Source: Calliopum simillimum (Eukaryota; Arthropoda; Insecta; Diptera; Lauxaniidae). Taken from it: a DNA stretch of 64,000 bases. A program made the position numbers and the translations under genes. The notes beneath the pieces are model-generated. The model did not search any database. It was not told the DNA's origin and saw only the letters and a list, made by a program, of their open reading frames with translations. Shown here in pieces: positions 43,401 to 50,706 of the stretch; position 1 is the stretch's first letter, and each line of letters opens with the position of its first letter. The stretch covers positions 76,765,697 through 76,829,696 of the forward strand of contig OX638371.1 in the NCBI GenBank assembly GCA_951812925.1, in the 5' to 3' direction.

Positions 43401-45115
43401 ATGTTGGTTGCATACGTGCGCTATTGTTAAATGGTAAAATGGTTGACTTAAAGGAATATGCGCAACGCGGTCTTTACGGTGTCAGTGCCGATTGCATTGG
43501 GCGTTGTGAATCAAGTCCTTGCCTTAACAATGGTACTTGCTATGAACGATATGATGGATATTCATGCGATTGCCGTTGGAGTGCATTTAAAGGTCCAATT
43601 TGTGCTGATGGTGAGCAGACTTTCTATATACTTTCTGCAATTTATTAAAAATTTTTAACCATTTTTGTACATTAGAAATTGGCGTCAATTTGCGTACAAG
43701 CTCAATCATACGATATGAATTTGAGGGCTCCTTCCGTTCTTCAATTGCCGAAAATATACGTGTTGGCTTTACAACAACTATACCAAAAGGTTTCTTGCTT
43801 GGCTTTTCATCGAACATTACCGGTGAATACTTAACTATACAAATATCTAATTCAGGTAAGAAATAGAGCAGCATAATTTGATTTTTTCACTTTTTTAAAA
43901 CAACGAAAACTTCTTATTATAGGACATTTACGCTGTATATTCGATTTTGGTTTTGAACGTCAAGAAATTATCTTTCCGAAAAAGAATTTTGGTTTAGGCC
44001 AATATCATGATGTGCGCTTTATGCGTAAGAACAGCGGTTCAACTGTTATACTTCAAGTGGACAATTACGAACCTGTTGAATATCATTTCGATATAAAAGC
44101 TTCTGCCGATGCACAATTTAATAATATACAGTATATGTATATTGGAAAGAATGAATCGATGACTGATGGTTTTATTGGTTGTGTATCACGTGTACAATTC
44201 GATGATATATATCCTTTGAAATTGATGTTCCAACAGAATCCACCATCAAATGTTAAGTCATTGGGAAGTAAGTGAATGAACACAGAAATACATGATTTAT
44301 TTAATTTAATTTTTAATTTTCCCCCTCCAAAGCTCAATTAACTGAAGACTTTTGCGGCGTTGAACCAGTTACACATCCTCCTATTGAAAGTGAGACCAGA
44401 CCACCACCATTACTCGATGAGGAGAAATTGAGGAAGGCGTACAATGAGGTTGATTCAGTACTACTTGGATGTAAGTGTCTTGAACAGTTTTGGTGTCCTA
44501 ATCTCACCATAAATTCAAAATTTTTGTTATAATGTTTTGATTCAAAGATATATTGCCCTTAAGTGCCGAAAGTATGATATTAGTCCTTGAGCAGTAAACC
44601 TTTAATCCTTTGATAGTTTGGTTGAAAACGATAACTTATATGATAAGTAAACTGATCTATCAGTGGAATTTCTGCATTTTTCGCACTTTTTTTTACGACA
44701 AATTAAGTAAATCTCAAAATTTTGAAAAATATTGTCAAATTGTGTTTATTGCAAGTTTTCATGTGTGTTGTAATTCTGATACATTTGGAAAATATTGAAA
44801 TATTGTGTTTGCTGTAGGCGAGCCAAAATTAGCTCATATTTATTCTGCGCTGACACCCTTGGTGTAAAACACTTTTTCTAACATTAAAAATATCTAACTG
44901 TGGATAATTCTATTTTCTTTGCAGGTCTTTTAGCTATTTTATTCCTACTGCTGTGCCTTATGATCTTCTTAATAAGCAGATATTTATCCAGACACAAGGG
45001 CAATTATATAACACATGAAGATCATGGAGCTGACGGTGCAGATGATCCAGACGAGGCTGTTATGCATTCAACAACAGGTCACCAGGTGACCAAACGAAAG
45101 GAGTGGTTCATATAG
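19396..45115 (+). CDS. Nrx-IV: Neurexin IV (whole gene, 13 coding exons per isoform, 1275 aa)
   Basis: This is a type I membrane adhesion protein of septate junctions and axon-glia contacts, the fly member of the Caspr/CNTNAP family. Its known partners are Contactin, Neuroglian and, on the inside, the 4.1 protein Coracle. Coding exons: 19396-19474, 26362-26478, then 34283-34479 or 37078-37274, 39982-40123, 40196-41374, 41442-41567, 42308-42511, 42570-43161, 43273-43610, 43676-43855, 43923-44267, 44333-44470, 44925-45115. All junctions have GT/AG and the phases fit, giving 3828 nt. Domains: signal peptide about 1-26; discoidin Cys38-Cys176; LamG about 183-350 and 365-530; EGF about 536-570; fibrinogen-like about 572-790; LamG about 795-950; EGF about 955-990; LamG about 995-1160; membrane segment 1213-1230; GNYITHED at 1238-1245; C-terminus WFI. 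The length is close to the Drosophila protein as I recall it (about 1283 aa). Introns 1 and 2 are 6.9 and 7.8 kb; the 3' introns are mostly short. Confidence 0.95.
20672..21178 (-). mobile_element. LINE 3' end fragment, copy A (intron 1)
   Basis: On the minus strand it encodes the C-terminal part of a non-LTR retrotransposon polyprotein, with LLYGCETWLVTEQL, CLRRILKISWPRTISNAEL and KWRWIGHTLR. Then come the motif GRPKTNWKRS (after a frame change) and a 3' end with CTCCTAGGAGTTAAAGGAGA and a short ATGC-rich tail. It is 5'-truncated and frame-disrupted. About 500 bp remain. It is closely related to the copy at 52774-53935. Confidence 0.85.
21763..22543. mobile_element. MITE of about 780 bp (TIR GGGGCTGCACAAGACGTCTT)
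   Basis: The sequence near 21763 reading GGGCTGCACAAGACGTCTTG is repeated in inverse at about 22522-22543 (CAAGATGTCTTGTGCAGTCC). The subterminal motif TTTCAGTTCAGT also occurs near both ends. No coding capacity is seen and target duplications are unclear. It lies in Nrx-IV intron 1. Confidence 0.65.
22544..25239. other. Nrx-IV intron 1, no feature recognised
   Basis: AT-rich intronic sequence with homopolymer runs. No coding exon, RNA gene or clear transposon boundary was found on either strand. Confidence 0.6.
25240..25740. repeat. Degenerate repeat with AACTCG...ACCATT blocks, possibly Helitron-derived
   Basis: Three similar blocks each read like (T)AACTCGNGAACCATT...GATTTTTTT, near 25330, 25425 and 25550. 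The stretch ends with GGCAAACGAAGCCGCTCCAG, which resembles the end of the element at 51818 (GGCGAACAAAGCCGCTACCAG). The CTRR terminus is not clear here. Confidence 0.3.
26362..26478 (+). CDS. Nrx-IV: Nrx-IV exon 2: start of discoidin domain
   Basis: It is entered after CAATTTTTTAG in phase 1 and encodes DSYNDYFSDYECNTPL through DRGPEKARLN. It contains the first discoidin cysteine (Cys38) and leaves in phase 1 at GTATGT. It is common to both isoforms. Confidence 0.9.
28192..28570. repeat. Foldback repeat, arms of about 170 bp (intron 2)
   Basis: The left arm runs from AGGCTTGTTCCGAAATCCGC, through GGTGAGTCACACGA and ATTTGTATTTACGAAAAAGTAA, to about 28362. It returns as an imperfect inverse from about 28400 to 28570, across a spacer of about 30 bases. 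The arms share most positions. There is no coding capacity. It would form a long hairpin in the Nrx-IV pre-mRNA. Confidence 0.8.
29447..30340 (+). CDS. AASDHPPT: 4'-phosphopantetheinyl transferase (AASDHPPT homologue), 297 aa
   Basis: This enzyme transfers 4'-phosphopantetheine from CoA to a serine of carrier proteins (fatty acid synthase ACP, mitochondrial ACP and related substrates) in the cytosol. The single exon starts at ATG 29447 (MTKVVCRRW) and ends at TAA 30338-30340. Diagnostic Sfp/AASDHPPT features are visible: EVRFVRDSRGKPNW; FNVSHQGKFVVLAG; the metal-binding GVGVDVM with its Asp; the FSDTEWRYI block; and WCLKESYVKELGVGI, carrying the WxxKE motif. The length is near the human enzyme (309 aa). 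It is nested in Nrx-IV intron 2 (26479-34282) on the same strand. It needs its own promoter, which I could not place upstream. All catalytic motifs are intact, so it is a functional gene and not a retrocopy relic. I believe the Drosophila orthologue lies in the same chromosomal region but cannot verify it. Confidence 0.93.
   Translation: MTKVVCRRWAVDLSTWTPTLSALTQAVAAVQAEEQARLMKFYFIDDFLSSLIGRLLMRKFVSDSTGINYHEVRFVRDSRGKPNWDTNTNFQQSLPQISFNVSHQGKFVVLAGLIAAEDNALTDPSFSDYGVGVDVMKIEYSGGKPLKEFFRLMHNKFSDTEWRYINNQQNSDADKLKAFMRHWCLKESYVKELGVGITIDLQKISFAVVSDLCPLETKPLSSTTLHCNDVPMKNWYFEEHLLQPKYCAAIAFKNCRPSVGNFEMLNVKDLLVPHAKAENLDVVNYCKDVLKKPKKNF
30428..30433 (+). terminator. AASDHPPT: Candidate poly(A) signal of the nested transferase
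   Basis: An AATAAA lies 88 bases after the stop codon and is followed by TTTGTT-rich sequence. It is the nearest canonical hexamer. It lies inside a Nrx-IV intron, so its use must not terminate Nrx-IV transcripts. Confidence 0.5.
30434..32317. other. Nrx-IV intron 2, no feature recognised
   Basis: AT-rich intronic DNA with T- and A-runs. No supported exon, RNA gene or element boundary was found. Confidence 0.5.
32428..33344. repeat. Long inverted repeat (917 bp, arms of about 430 bp) in intron 2
   Basis: The outer ends AAAATCGGTTAATGCAGAAA (32428) and its inverse (ending 33344) open two arms. The arms remain imperfectly complementary through TCTAGATTATAAAAATGTT, the GACGAGCAGCTAG block, GGTATTTTTTCCTT and ATTTAAATTATGT, to a centre near 32880 marked by AAAAAACATGTTTTTT. 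A third partial copy of the inner arm part lies just outside, at about 32318-32427. Mirrored open frames in the two arms are by-products of the symmetry. Confidence 0.85.
34283..34479 (+). CDS. Nrx-IV: Nrx-IV alternative exon 3: discoidin core, version 1
   Basis: It is 197 nt, enters after CATTTAG in phase 1 and leaves in phase 0 before GTAAGA. It encodes the discoidin core from GTSWSAKNSDFDQRLIIDLS through GRPHSEEFVTEYSISYG to the EPGGNIK end. It aligns residue for residue with the other 197-nt exon at 37078. In Drosophila the equivalent pair is used by neurons and glia respectively (published work on Nrx-IV exon 3/exon 4 splicing and the HOW protein). Assigning this exon to the neuronal form is by order and not by data. 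Confidence 0.93.
34782..34787 (+). promoter_or_regulatory. Nrx-IV: Candidate STAR-protein site downstream of exon 3
   Basis: An ACTAAT (ACUAAY) core lies about 300 bases after alternative exon 3. No TAAY half-site lies within 20 bases, so it is weaker than the site before exon 4. Confidence 0.25.
35828..36570. mobile_element. Deleted mariner element with TIRs of about 175 bp
   Basis: The 743-bp element is flanked by TA (35826-35827 and 36571-36572). The ends CGAGGGTTGCCTTTTATATT and CGTAGGTTGCCTTTTATATT open inverted arms that stay similar for about 175 bp, to about 36000 and 36398. Between them is only the N-terminal part of a mariner transposase on the minus strand. Ordinary mariners are about 1.3 kb with TIRs near 30 bp. 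Here the catalytic half is gone and an inverted copy of the 5' end takes its place. It sits between alternative exons 3 and 4 of Nrx-IV. Confidence 0.9.
36006..36395 (-). pseudogene. Mariner transposase, N-terminal DNA-binding half only, broken
   Basis: The ATG at 36395-36393 begins MESTRERFRAIIFHNFRRGL. A stop replaces a codon at 36329-36327, and the frame then continues through YGDEAPSYSTVKNWFNEF, GRPKSVVVPETID and HVTYREIETTLGIS to VKKVCSRWKPHNLS before a terminal stop at 36008-36006. These are the two helix-turn-helix regions of mariner transposases. The DDD catalytic domain is absent. The internal stop shows it is not a working full-length protein. Re-initiation at the Met at 36302 could give a 98-residue second-HTH fragment. 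Confidence 0.88.
37003..37019 (+). promoter_or_regulatory. Nrx-IV: Bipartite STAR (HOW/QKI-type) motif upstream of exon 4
   Basis: ACTAAT (37003-37008), then seven bases, then TAAC (37016-37019), 59 bases before the exon 4 acceptor. It fits the published STAR consensus ACUAAY-N(1-20)-UAAY. CTAAT and CTAAC also resemble fly branch points, so the site could be the branch point, a HOW site, or both. Confidence 0.45.
37078..37274 (+). CDS. Nrx-IV: Nrx-IV alternative exon 4: discoidin core, version 2
   Basis: It is 197 nt, the same length and phases (1 to 0) as the exon at 34283. It encodes GNSAWTPVENTYNHFLTLDL, then DKRMTRKIATTGRPNTNEFV and TEYIVQYSDDGEYWRSYVN. This version keeps the usual discoidin signature (WTP, DLG, QYSDDG-W). 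Reading exon 3 into exon 4 would shift the frame and hit TAA at the sixteenth codon, so the two cannot be used together. Confidence 0.95.
37437..39253. repeat. Dispersed repeat, long copy with internal tandem duplication
   Basis: It shares start, middle and end (CAGGGATCGGTCTCCAGGTA) with the short copy at 14123-14651. Inside, a block of about 424 bp is repeated in tandem. Unit 1 is near 37725-38145 and unit 2 near 38150-38570, and both contain AGTGGGC...GTGCCACGCCCA and AAGGGCGTGGCACCGCCCAC. A TGTACTTA microsatellite lies at 37470-37507. No coding capacity is seen. It occupies most of the intron between exons 4 and 5. Confidence 0.7.
39982..40123 (+). CDS. Nrx-IV: Nrx-IV exon 5: end of discoidin domain
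   Basis: It begins MFKGNSDGNSIHYNVF and ends VELYGCDY, with Cys176 closing the discoidin disulphide. It enters in phase 0 and leaves in phase 1 at GTAAGT. If both alternative exons were skipped, the phase-1 base of exon 2 would make GAT GTT TAA at once. Confidence 0.93.
40196..41374 (+). CDS. Nrx-IV: Nrx-IV exon 6: LamG1, LamG2 and EGF1
   Basis: This is the largest exon (1179 nt, phase 1 to 1). It opens VAEDLYFNGTGLVRYDLLRD and carries two laminin-G folds (closing cysteines in NFTGCIENLF and GFVGCMRLIS). An EGF repeat follows with the pattern CNPNPCQHNGIC...CDCAPTGYAGAVC. The acceptor CCACTAG is 72 bases after the exon 5 donor, a minimal intron. Confidence 0.95.
41442..41567 (+). CDS. Nrx-IV: Nrx-IV exon 7: start of fibrinogen-like region
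   Basis: It is 126 nt, phase 1 to 1. It encodes SKHPLSCQAYKNVQ through PLKPFPVVCEFY. The paired cysteines and PFPVVCEF are typical of the fibrinogen-like region of Caspr/Neurexin IV proteins. Confidence 0.92.
41655..42113. mobile_element. MITE with internal duplication (Nrx-IV intron 7)
   Basis: The ends GCTCCATAATTCAC and GTGAATTATGGAAC are inverted and extend into AGATTTGAATT / AATTCAAATTTT. The right terminal block (CACTTTACCG-CACAAATGCCGG then GCGTGAATTATGG) occurs twice, near 41850-41905 and 42055-42105. No coding capacity is seen. Confidence 0.65.
42308..42511 (+). CDS. Nrx-IV: Nrx-IV exon 8: fibrinogen-like region, middle
   Basis: It is 204 nt, phase 1 to 1. It encodes DGRVITTLGHSQEHTTTVDG through HTCWQRLSYSCRSSRLFNSP. 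The conserved Trp and Cys residues belong to the fibrinogen-like module. Confidence 0.93.
42570..43161 (+). CDS. Nrx-IV: Nrx-IV exon 9: end of fibrinogen-like region and first half of LamG3
   Basis: It is 592 nt, entered in phase 1 and left in phase 2 at AG before GTAAAT. It contains WWVSRHNQPMDYWAGALPGS, a Cys cluster CECGILGKCHDPTKWCNC, and then a LamG start. It ends NWHTVSVERN, inside the LamG fold. Confidence 0.94.
43273..43610 (+). CDS. Nrx-IV: Nrx-IV exon 10: second half of LamG3 and EGF2
   Basis: It is 338 nt, phase 2 to 1. It completes the LamG (EYRDGYVGCIRALLLNG) and encodes the second EGF repeat, CESSPCLNNGTC...CDCRWSAFKGPIC. Confidence 0.94.
43676..43855 (+). CDS. Nrx-IV: Nrx-IV exon 11: LamG4, first part
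   Basis: It is 180 nt, phase 1 to 1. It encodes IGVNLRTSSIIRYEFEGSFR through FLLGFSSNITGEYLTIQISN. Confidence 0.92.
43923..44267 (+). CDS. Nrx-IV: Nrx-IV exon 12: LamG4, second part
   Basis: It is 345 nt, phase 1 to 1. It encodes HLRCIFDFGFERQEIIFPKK through DGFIGCVSRVQFDD, the closing LamG cysteine, and on to PSNVKSLG. Confidence 0.93.
44333..44470 (+). CDS. Nrx-IV: Nrx-IV exon 13: juxtamembrane stalk
   Basis: It is 138 nt, phase 1 to 1. It encodes TQLTEDFCGVEPVTHPPIES, a Pro-rich stretch, and the LRKAYNEVDSVLLG end that leads into the membrane segment. Confidence 0.92.
44925..45115 (+). CDS. Nrx-IV: Nrx-IV exon 14: transmembrane segment and cytoplasmic tail
   Basis: CLLAILFLLLCLMIFLIS spans the membrane. 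The tail holds GNYITHEDHGADGADDPD, matching the Glycophorin-C-like 4.1-binding motif known to bind Coracle. It ends RKEWFI, a hydrophobic terminus of the kind bound by PDZ domains. TAG is at 45113-45115. Confidence 0.95.
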
Positions 45116-45440
45116 TTCGATATGCCCGCAGTAGAAGATTGGTCTACGTAATTTATGAAAATTATTTGGAAAATTGAGAGTAACCTAATGAATACAAATT
45201 TTGACATGTGCCATAAATGAGAACAACCTGTTGCTATAAATCTTTTCTCATTGGCATATATACATATACTACTATCGATGGGAAGTTCTCAATCACTAAA
45301 TAATTTTTGAAATTATGAAGACCATATCTACTGTTACAAGGCGTGCAGGCGGGCAACAACTTTAAACGTTAGAAAAATGTGAACAATAACAAAATTGGGC
45401 TTCGTATTTCCGATACATTTCTATTAATGGCAAAATTTAT

Positions 45441-45630
45441 GGCGACAGGAAATAACGCCCAAAAACGAAAAAGAGTAAAGAGAAAAAGTAATTTCCAAAA
45501 TCATTTTGGAAATAACGCCCAAATTTTTAACGAAATAAAGCCCAAATTTTGGGTGTAATTTCCAAAATAATTACGCCAAAATTATTTTCATTTTTTTTTG
45601 GGTGTTATTTCATTGGGCGTGTTTTTTCCT
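45441..45630. repeat. GGGCGTTATTTC repeat cluster 2 (Nrx-IV 3' flank)
   Basis: GGAAATAACGCCCAAA occurs twice, followed by inverted-sense GGGTGTTATTTC and TTGGGCGTG copies. It is the same family as 17600-18095. It lies 330 bases after the Nrx-IV stop and so is probably in its 3'UTR. Confidence 0.65.
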
Positions 45631-45921
45631 ACCTCCTAAATTTAATGGTATGAGACATTTATTTTATATATAAACGCTTGTTATGTTCACCCCGTCAAAC
45701 GATTTTCATTCGTATTATTGCTATGATAGTCAATTTTAGTCTATGCTTAGGGTTATTATTTCTAAAACAGCTTTATCGATGTTGATAAAACTTGCCGAGT
45801 TCTGGCATTAAGAGCTAAATACAATTATTTTTTGGTGGTCAAAGCATTCGATCAATGTTAATTCAAAAAGGTCTGCTATATAAAAAGATCTTATAAAAAT
45901 CAATTAAGCCTTTTTGGTGGA

Positions 45922-45927
45922 AATAAA
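45922..45927 (+). terminator. Nrx-IV: Candidate poly(A) signal of Nrx-IV
   Basis: An AATAAA about 0.8 kb after the stop codon, followed by a GT-containing stretch. Further hexamers exist downstream, so longer 3'UTRs are possible. Confidence 0.35.
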
Positions 45928-48090
45928 AGTAACAAGTGTTAAAAATTTAATGAGCTCTCTTACTTCAGCCTAAACGACGTTTCTGAGGACCACATTTATC
46001 CTTAAATTTTTTGTCACATTTAAATTTGCTGCCTCCTTTCAAGCCGTGGTTTTTCTCAATTTTTTCTTTTTCGTGTTCAAAACGCAAAATTTCTTTTATT
46101 TACGATAATCAAAGAATAAAAACAGAGCAACAGTAAATTTTAAAATTAATTTAAATTTGCTAATTTTTTGGCTTGCCTCACTGCCAAGATTATGCAATTT
46201 TAAATATTTTAATTCGTTTTTTTTATATATGGATTGCTTTTGTGTGCTGTTTCTGTTTTGCTAACATTAATTTGCTAACAACAAATTGCATATCATTTTA
46301 ACTTTTATTATACAAATTTTAAATTTTTTTAATTATAGTCAAAATGTCCACAAATGTGACAAATTTTCTTTTATACCGTCCAATATTTATACTTAAGTTT
46401 TTTTTTTTTTATATTGTTTTACGTATTAAAATAATTTAGCTTTTATACTTTTATTTTATTTTACAAAAGCAATCGCTCTCGAAATCACAAAATCAAGTTT
46501 GAAAAAACTATAGCTTGTAAATATTAATAACGTAAAATATAACTTAAACGAACTCAAAAAAATTAAATCTTTCAGACGTAAAAAACAAACTATAATTGAA
46601 GCTTTAGTTTCGAAAAGAAATAATTGTGCATACTTTATGCGAAAAGAAAAAGAAATCTAATATCTATCTAAATACATGTTGAAGTGCATTTTTTTGACGC
46701 AGCTACCATGTGCTTCATTGCGTTTACATTAAAACATTCCATTATTCGTAGTTTTTTACAATAATAAAGTTATAGTTTTTCTTCTTCTTGTAGAGTTTAG
46801 TTGTTAAAAAATTTATAAAGAAATAAAAATTATCTTAAAAAACAAAAGAGAATCTGATAAATGTAAGAATAATTGTATCTATTTACAAGAGCATACATCA
46901 ATATAAAAATTGTAACGATAAAACGAAATGTCAATGAATGATTTATAAAAGAAAACAAATATAAATTTTTAATTAATACACACACAAAATGTGTTTTTCT
47001 ATAACTATATATTTGTACACTTTATTAGTGAATAGGTAAACTCTTCGACACGGCTTTACAGTCATTACATAACTAATTAGTTAACTAAAATGAAGACAAC
47101 AGTCTAACTAATGCTTTATATTCACCAGACTTGAGCGTTTTGCATTAAATTTTTTTTCAATAAATTTAGTGCTAGTGAAGAAAGGTTAACTATCAAGAAA
47201 TTTATTTTACGTTAGTGAAAATCTTTTACTATCAAAACATGCATTTTGTGGTAGTGAAAAGTTTATCATTATCACTAAATTTAGTTATCAACTTTCAATA
47301 GAAATTTCACTTAATTTAGTGATAGTGACATTTCTTTCACTATCGAAAGAGTGCAAGCAAAATCTTTCACGTAATTCCTTAGCGTCGTAGTTTTGGTAAA
47401 AGGCAGGCGATTTCTAAAAACGACCAACCATAATAAATTCAAAATTCTTTCTGGGTCTGAAAACATTTTTAGAATTTTGACAAAACTTATGTGGATTTTA
47501 TTTCTTCAGCATCAGCTTTTGGTTGACTTATGCTTAACCAATAAACTTTTTTGGCTTTAACTAATGGTTAACTAATGGTTAACTAATGGCTGCAAATAAA
47601 ATTTTGTTGGTTAAACCCTTGACATTAGTTAACTAATGACTGTGATCCCGGCCTTGGTGAAAGTTAAAGCTGTCGAAAGTTGGCAAAGTTTACTTTTGAT
47701 AAAAGGTAAGCTGAGTTTATTCCGTATCTGCACAGGCTCTGAAGTGAACTACTTAACTATCAAATATAAAAGCAGTTATGTAAATAAGGAAACAAAAAAC
47801 AATAATGTATTCAAAGTTTTTTTTTTTTATTAACGTTTATTAAAGGTATTGTATGTTTTATTAAATCTATAACATGTATACATAAACTATAATTAATATG
47901 TTTTCTAATGTTAACAATATTATTCAGTTCTAGTAAAAAAATACATAATACCTATGTATAGTATTTTTGTGATTTTTCAAATTCTATATAATTTTATAAA
48001 CAAAATCATTTTCTTGTTAGCCCTCTAATCACTACGGCTAAAATTTATGTTCTTAATGTGGCGCGTGTTAATTTAATCATTTTTTATAGA
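45928..48090. other. AT-rich intergenic DNA; TAGTGA-type simple repeats
   Basis: No gene is seen. At about 47160-47360 a TAGTGAAA/TTTCACTA motif recurs about ten times in both orientations. At 47560-47640 ACTAATGGTTA recurs in tandem. Confidence 0.55.
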
Positions 48091-48474
48091 GGTTGGGTAG
48101 AAACCAGTAGAAAACCGTAAAATTTAAGATTTCTGGGACTATTCTGAACACCTTTTTCCTCCGCCAATTTTCGAAATTTCCACAACCAACTGCGTTATTT
48201 GATTTTAAAGTGAGCCAATAGTGGTATTTCGTAGACGCCCCATGTCCCTCCCCTCAGCATTTTCCAGCAGCAACGTACAGTTAGTATCTTTTAGTACCGA
48301 AATTCATCCAATTCGTGCGATTATTTGAATTTTCGTCCGCCATATTAGATTTGACATTATGAATTTGGAAATAACGAATTTCGAAGAAAGGTATTGGAAA
48401 TAGTAGCTCAGAACAGTCCGAGGAATCTTTAATTTTTCAGTGTTCTACTGATTTCCAACCACCCTGTATAAATA
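48091..48474. mobile_element. MITE of about 384 bp with long imperfect TIRs
   Basis: The left end GGTTGGGTAGAAACCAGTAG and the right end (inverse GGTTGGAAATCAGTAG) continue for about 60 bp of imperfect complementarity, including the GGACTNTTCTGA block. No coding capacity is seen. Confidence 0.6.
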
Positions 48475-48964
48475 CAGCACAAGAAGTTGAACAAAAGTTC
48501 GGTCAGTTGGTGTTATTTCTAATGTAAATTCTAAAAATCAAATGATAATATATGATCAGCTCTGTAGGTCCACATCAAGAAGTAGCATCAACTTCAACAG
48601 TAAGATAGTGGGCCTTATCATGAATTTGTCTGGAAATTCCCTTTCGAGAATGTATTCCTTTCTCGAGAGGAAGAAGCATTTGCAATCGAGAATACTTTGA
48701 GAATAAAAATTCCATTTTCCGCAGAGAATTTAGTTCTTACAATATTCGCCCAATAAATAGGGATACTCGGATATTGTGGTATAGTCGGGTAATGTCTTCA
48801 ATTTGGATAAGAACTTGCGGACGTCATATGTTTTATCCGCTCAGAAAACAAGAAAAACCAGGGATGTGTTGCTCTCATGAACCAAACATAATTTTTCTGC
48901 TTTCAGCTGAACGAAACATTTTTTGATAAAACGGCACACGTTTTATTGAAATACTAAACATACT

Positions 48965-49100
48965 ATAAACTCCGTGACGCTCCTAGGGAGGGCCTCAAGG
49001 AAGCGTCACGCTTGGTTTATTTTTTATTTTTTTATATGAAGCTACCATCACAGGGGGATAATTATAGTGAATTTTAGCGTCACGGAGCTTATGGACAGCA
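48965..49100. mobile_element. Short relative of the MITE at 18235, reverse orientation
   Basis: The inverted ends ATAAACTCCGTGACGCT and AGCGTCACGGAGCTTATGGA frame about 136 bp. The inside matches the 18290-18360 stretch of the other copy in reverse (GAAGCTACCATCACA and GCGTCACGCTTGGT). Its right end is abutted by a foldback element. Confidence 0.75.
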
Positions 49101-49105
49101 TTTAT

Positions 49106-50452
49106 AGGTGCATAAAGTGAGCTATGCAGGTGTGACGAATTTCGATGTTTTTTGGTTGGGAATTTCGAGCTATTTTCGAGCTATTCAACAGTAATTTCGA
49201 GCTGTCTGGGAAATTTTCCATTTTCCGGAAAAGCGGAAAAATTGTTCTGCATAGCTAAGTTTATTTTTTCAGCCAGACGAATTCGCAGGAATTTCGAGCT
49301 ACTTTCGAGCTAATTTTGAGCTGGAAGCATTTTCCGGAAAACTCCCAATTTTCCCGGAAAATCCCCAAAAAACTATTTTTATGGCTAACTTTATTTTTTT
49401 CAGCCAGACGAATCCGCGGGAAAAGTAAGGGATGAAATCTTTTAACGCAGGAATTTCGAGCTACTTTCGAGCTGACCTTGAATGAGGTATTTTCCTTAAA
49501 TTTCCCCGGAAAATCCCAAAAAACTAAAATTTTTTTTTCCCTGTGTTATGTCCGCATATTATTATTATTATGTCCGAAAGTTTTTCGCGGATCAGCCTAT
49601 AATATTTCCAACACCTAGTTTGGTAGCCACAGTAATTTTACATAAGAGTAGGGGTAAGTGGGCGGCCTGCGGCCGCAGCTCAGGATTTAAAACTCCCAAA
49701 AATCCAACACTGGCTTCGCGGCGGCCTTCGGCCGCGGATCAGTCGGTAATATATCCAATAATTTGCGGACATAACACTTATTTACGAAATGGGGATTATG
49801 TCATGGCACCGCCATAAAAAATGATTTTTTGGGATTTTCCGGGAAAGTTTAGGGTTTCCCGGGAAAGTTTGGGGTTTTCCGGAAAACACTTTTCGTTTTT
49901 GATGAGCTCGAAACTAGCTCCAAATTCGTGTGTTAAATGATATGATCGCGAAATATTCTCATGGGTTCGACCGGCTGAAAAAATAAAGCAAGCCCTTAAA
50001 AAATTTTTTGGGATTTTCCGGGGAAATTTAAGGAAAACACTTCATTCAAGGTCAGCTCGAAAGTAGCTCGAAATTCCTGCATTAAAAGATTTCATCCCTT
50101 ACTATTCCCGCGGATTCGTCTGGCTGAAAAAAATAAAGTTTGCCATAAAAAATTTTTTTTTGGGATTTTCCGGGAAAATTGGGAGTTTTCCGGAAAATGC
50201 TTTTAGCTCAAAATTAGCTCAAAAGTAGCTCGAAATTCCTGCGCAAAAAGATTTCATCGCTTACTCTTCCCGCGGATTCGTCTGGCTGAAAAAATAAACT
50301 CAGCTATGCAGAACAATTTTTCCGCTTTTCCTGAAAATGGAAAATTTCCCAGGCAGCTCGAAATTGTTGTTGAAAAGCTCGAAAATAGCTCGAAATTCCC
50401 AAATAAAAAACATCGAAATTCGTCACACCTGCATAGCTCACTTTATAGACCT
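49106..50452. mobile_element. 1347-bp foldback element with 9-bp target duplication
   Basis: AGCATTTAT occurs at 49097-49105 and again at 50453-50461. The element opens AGGTGCATAAAGTGAGCTAT and closes with the inverse of AGGTCTATAAAGTGAGCTAT. Imperfect inverted arms extend about 400 bp and are built of repeated TTTCGAGCTA(G)CTC and TTTTCCGGAAAA units. The middle has GC-rich palindromes (CCTGCGGCCGCAG and CCTTCGGCCGCGG near 49660-49740). A 9-bp duplication with long TIRs is typical of Mutator-like (MULE) non-autonomous elements. No transposase is seen. Confidence 0.85.
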
Positions 50453-50706
50453 AGCATTTATAGCCAACAACTTTATTTTTCAGTGAGTTTAGTCCTTCCA
50501 GAAAAAGTTTTTTGCGATTGCACGCTAAAGAGTGCGAGAAAATATTCTCGATGTTTATGTTTACCCAGGGAAATTTATTGGAATTGTGTTTTTTTTCTGC
50601 CATAAATTCTAAATCTTTTTTCCAATAAAAACTGTTCATAAAGCAAAACCAGTTGCATTTGGTAAGTGAAATAAAATAAATGAAATAGGCTTTTTTGGAC
50701 TAATAA

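Noticed and set aside
50306..50639. Open frames at the right arm of the foldback element
   Set aside because: They consist of reiterated TTTCGAGCTA and TTTTCCGGAAAA units and have no protein-like pattern.
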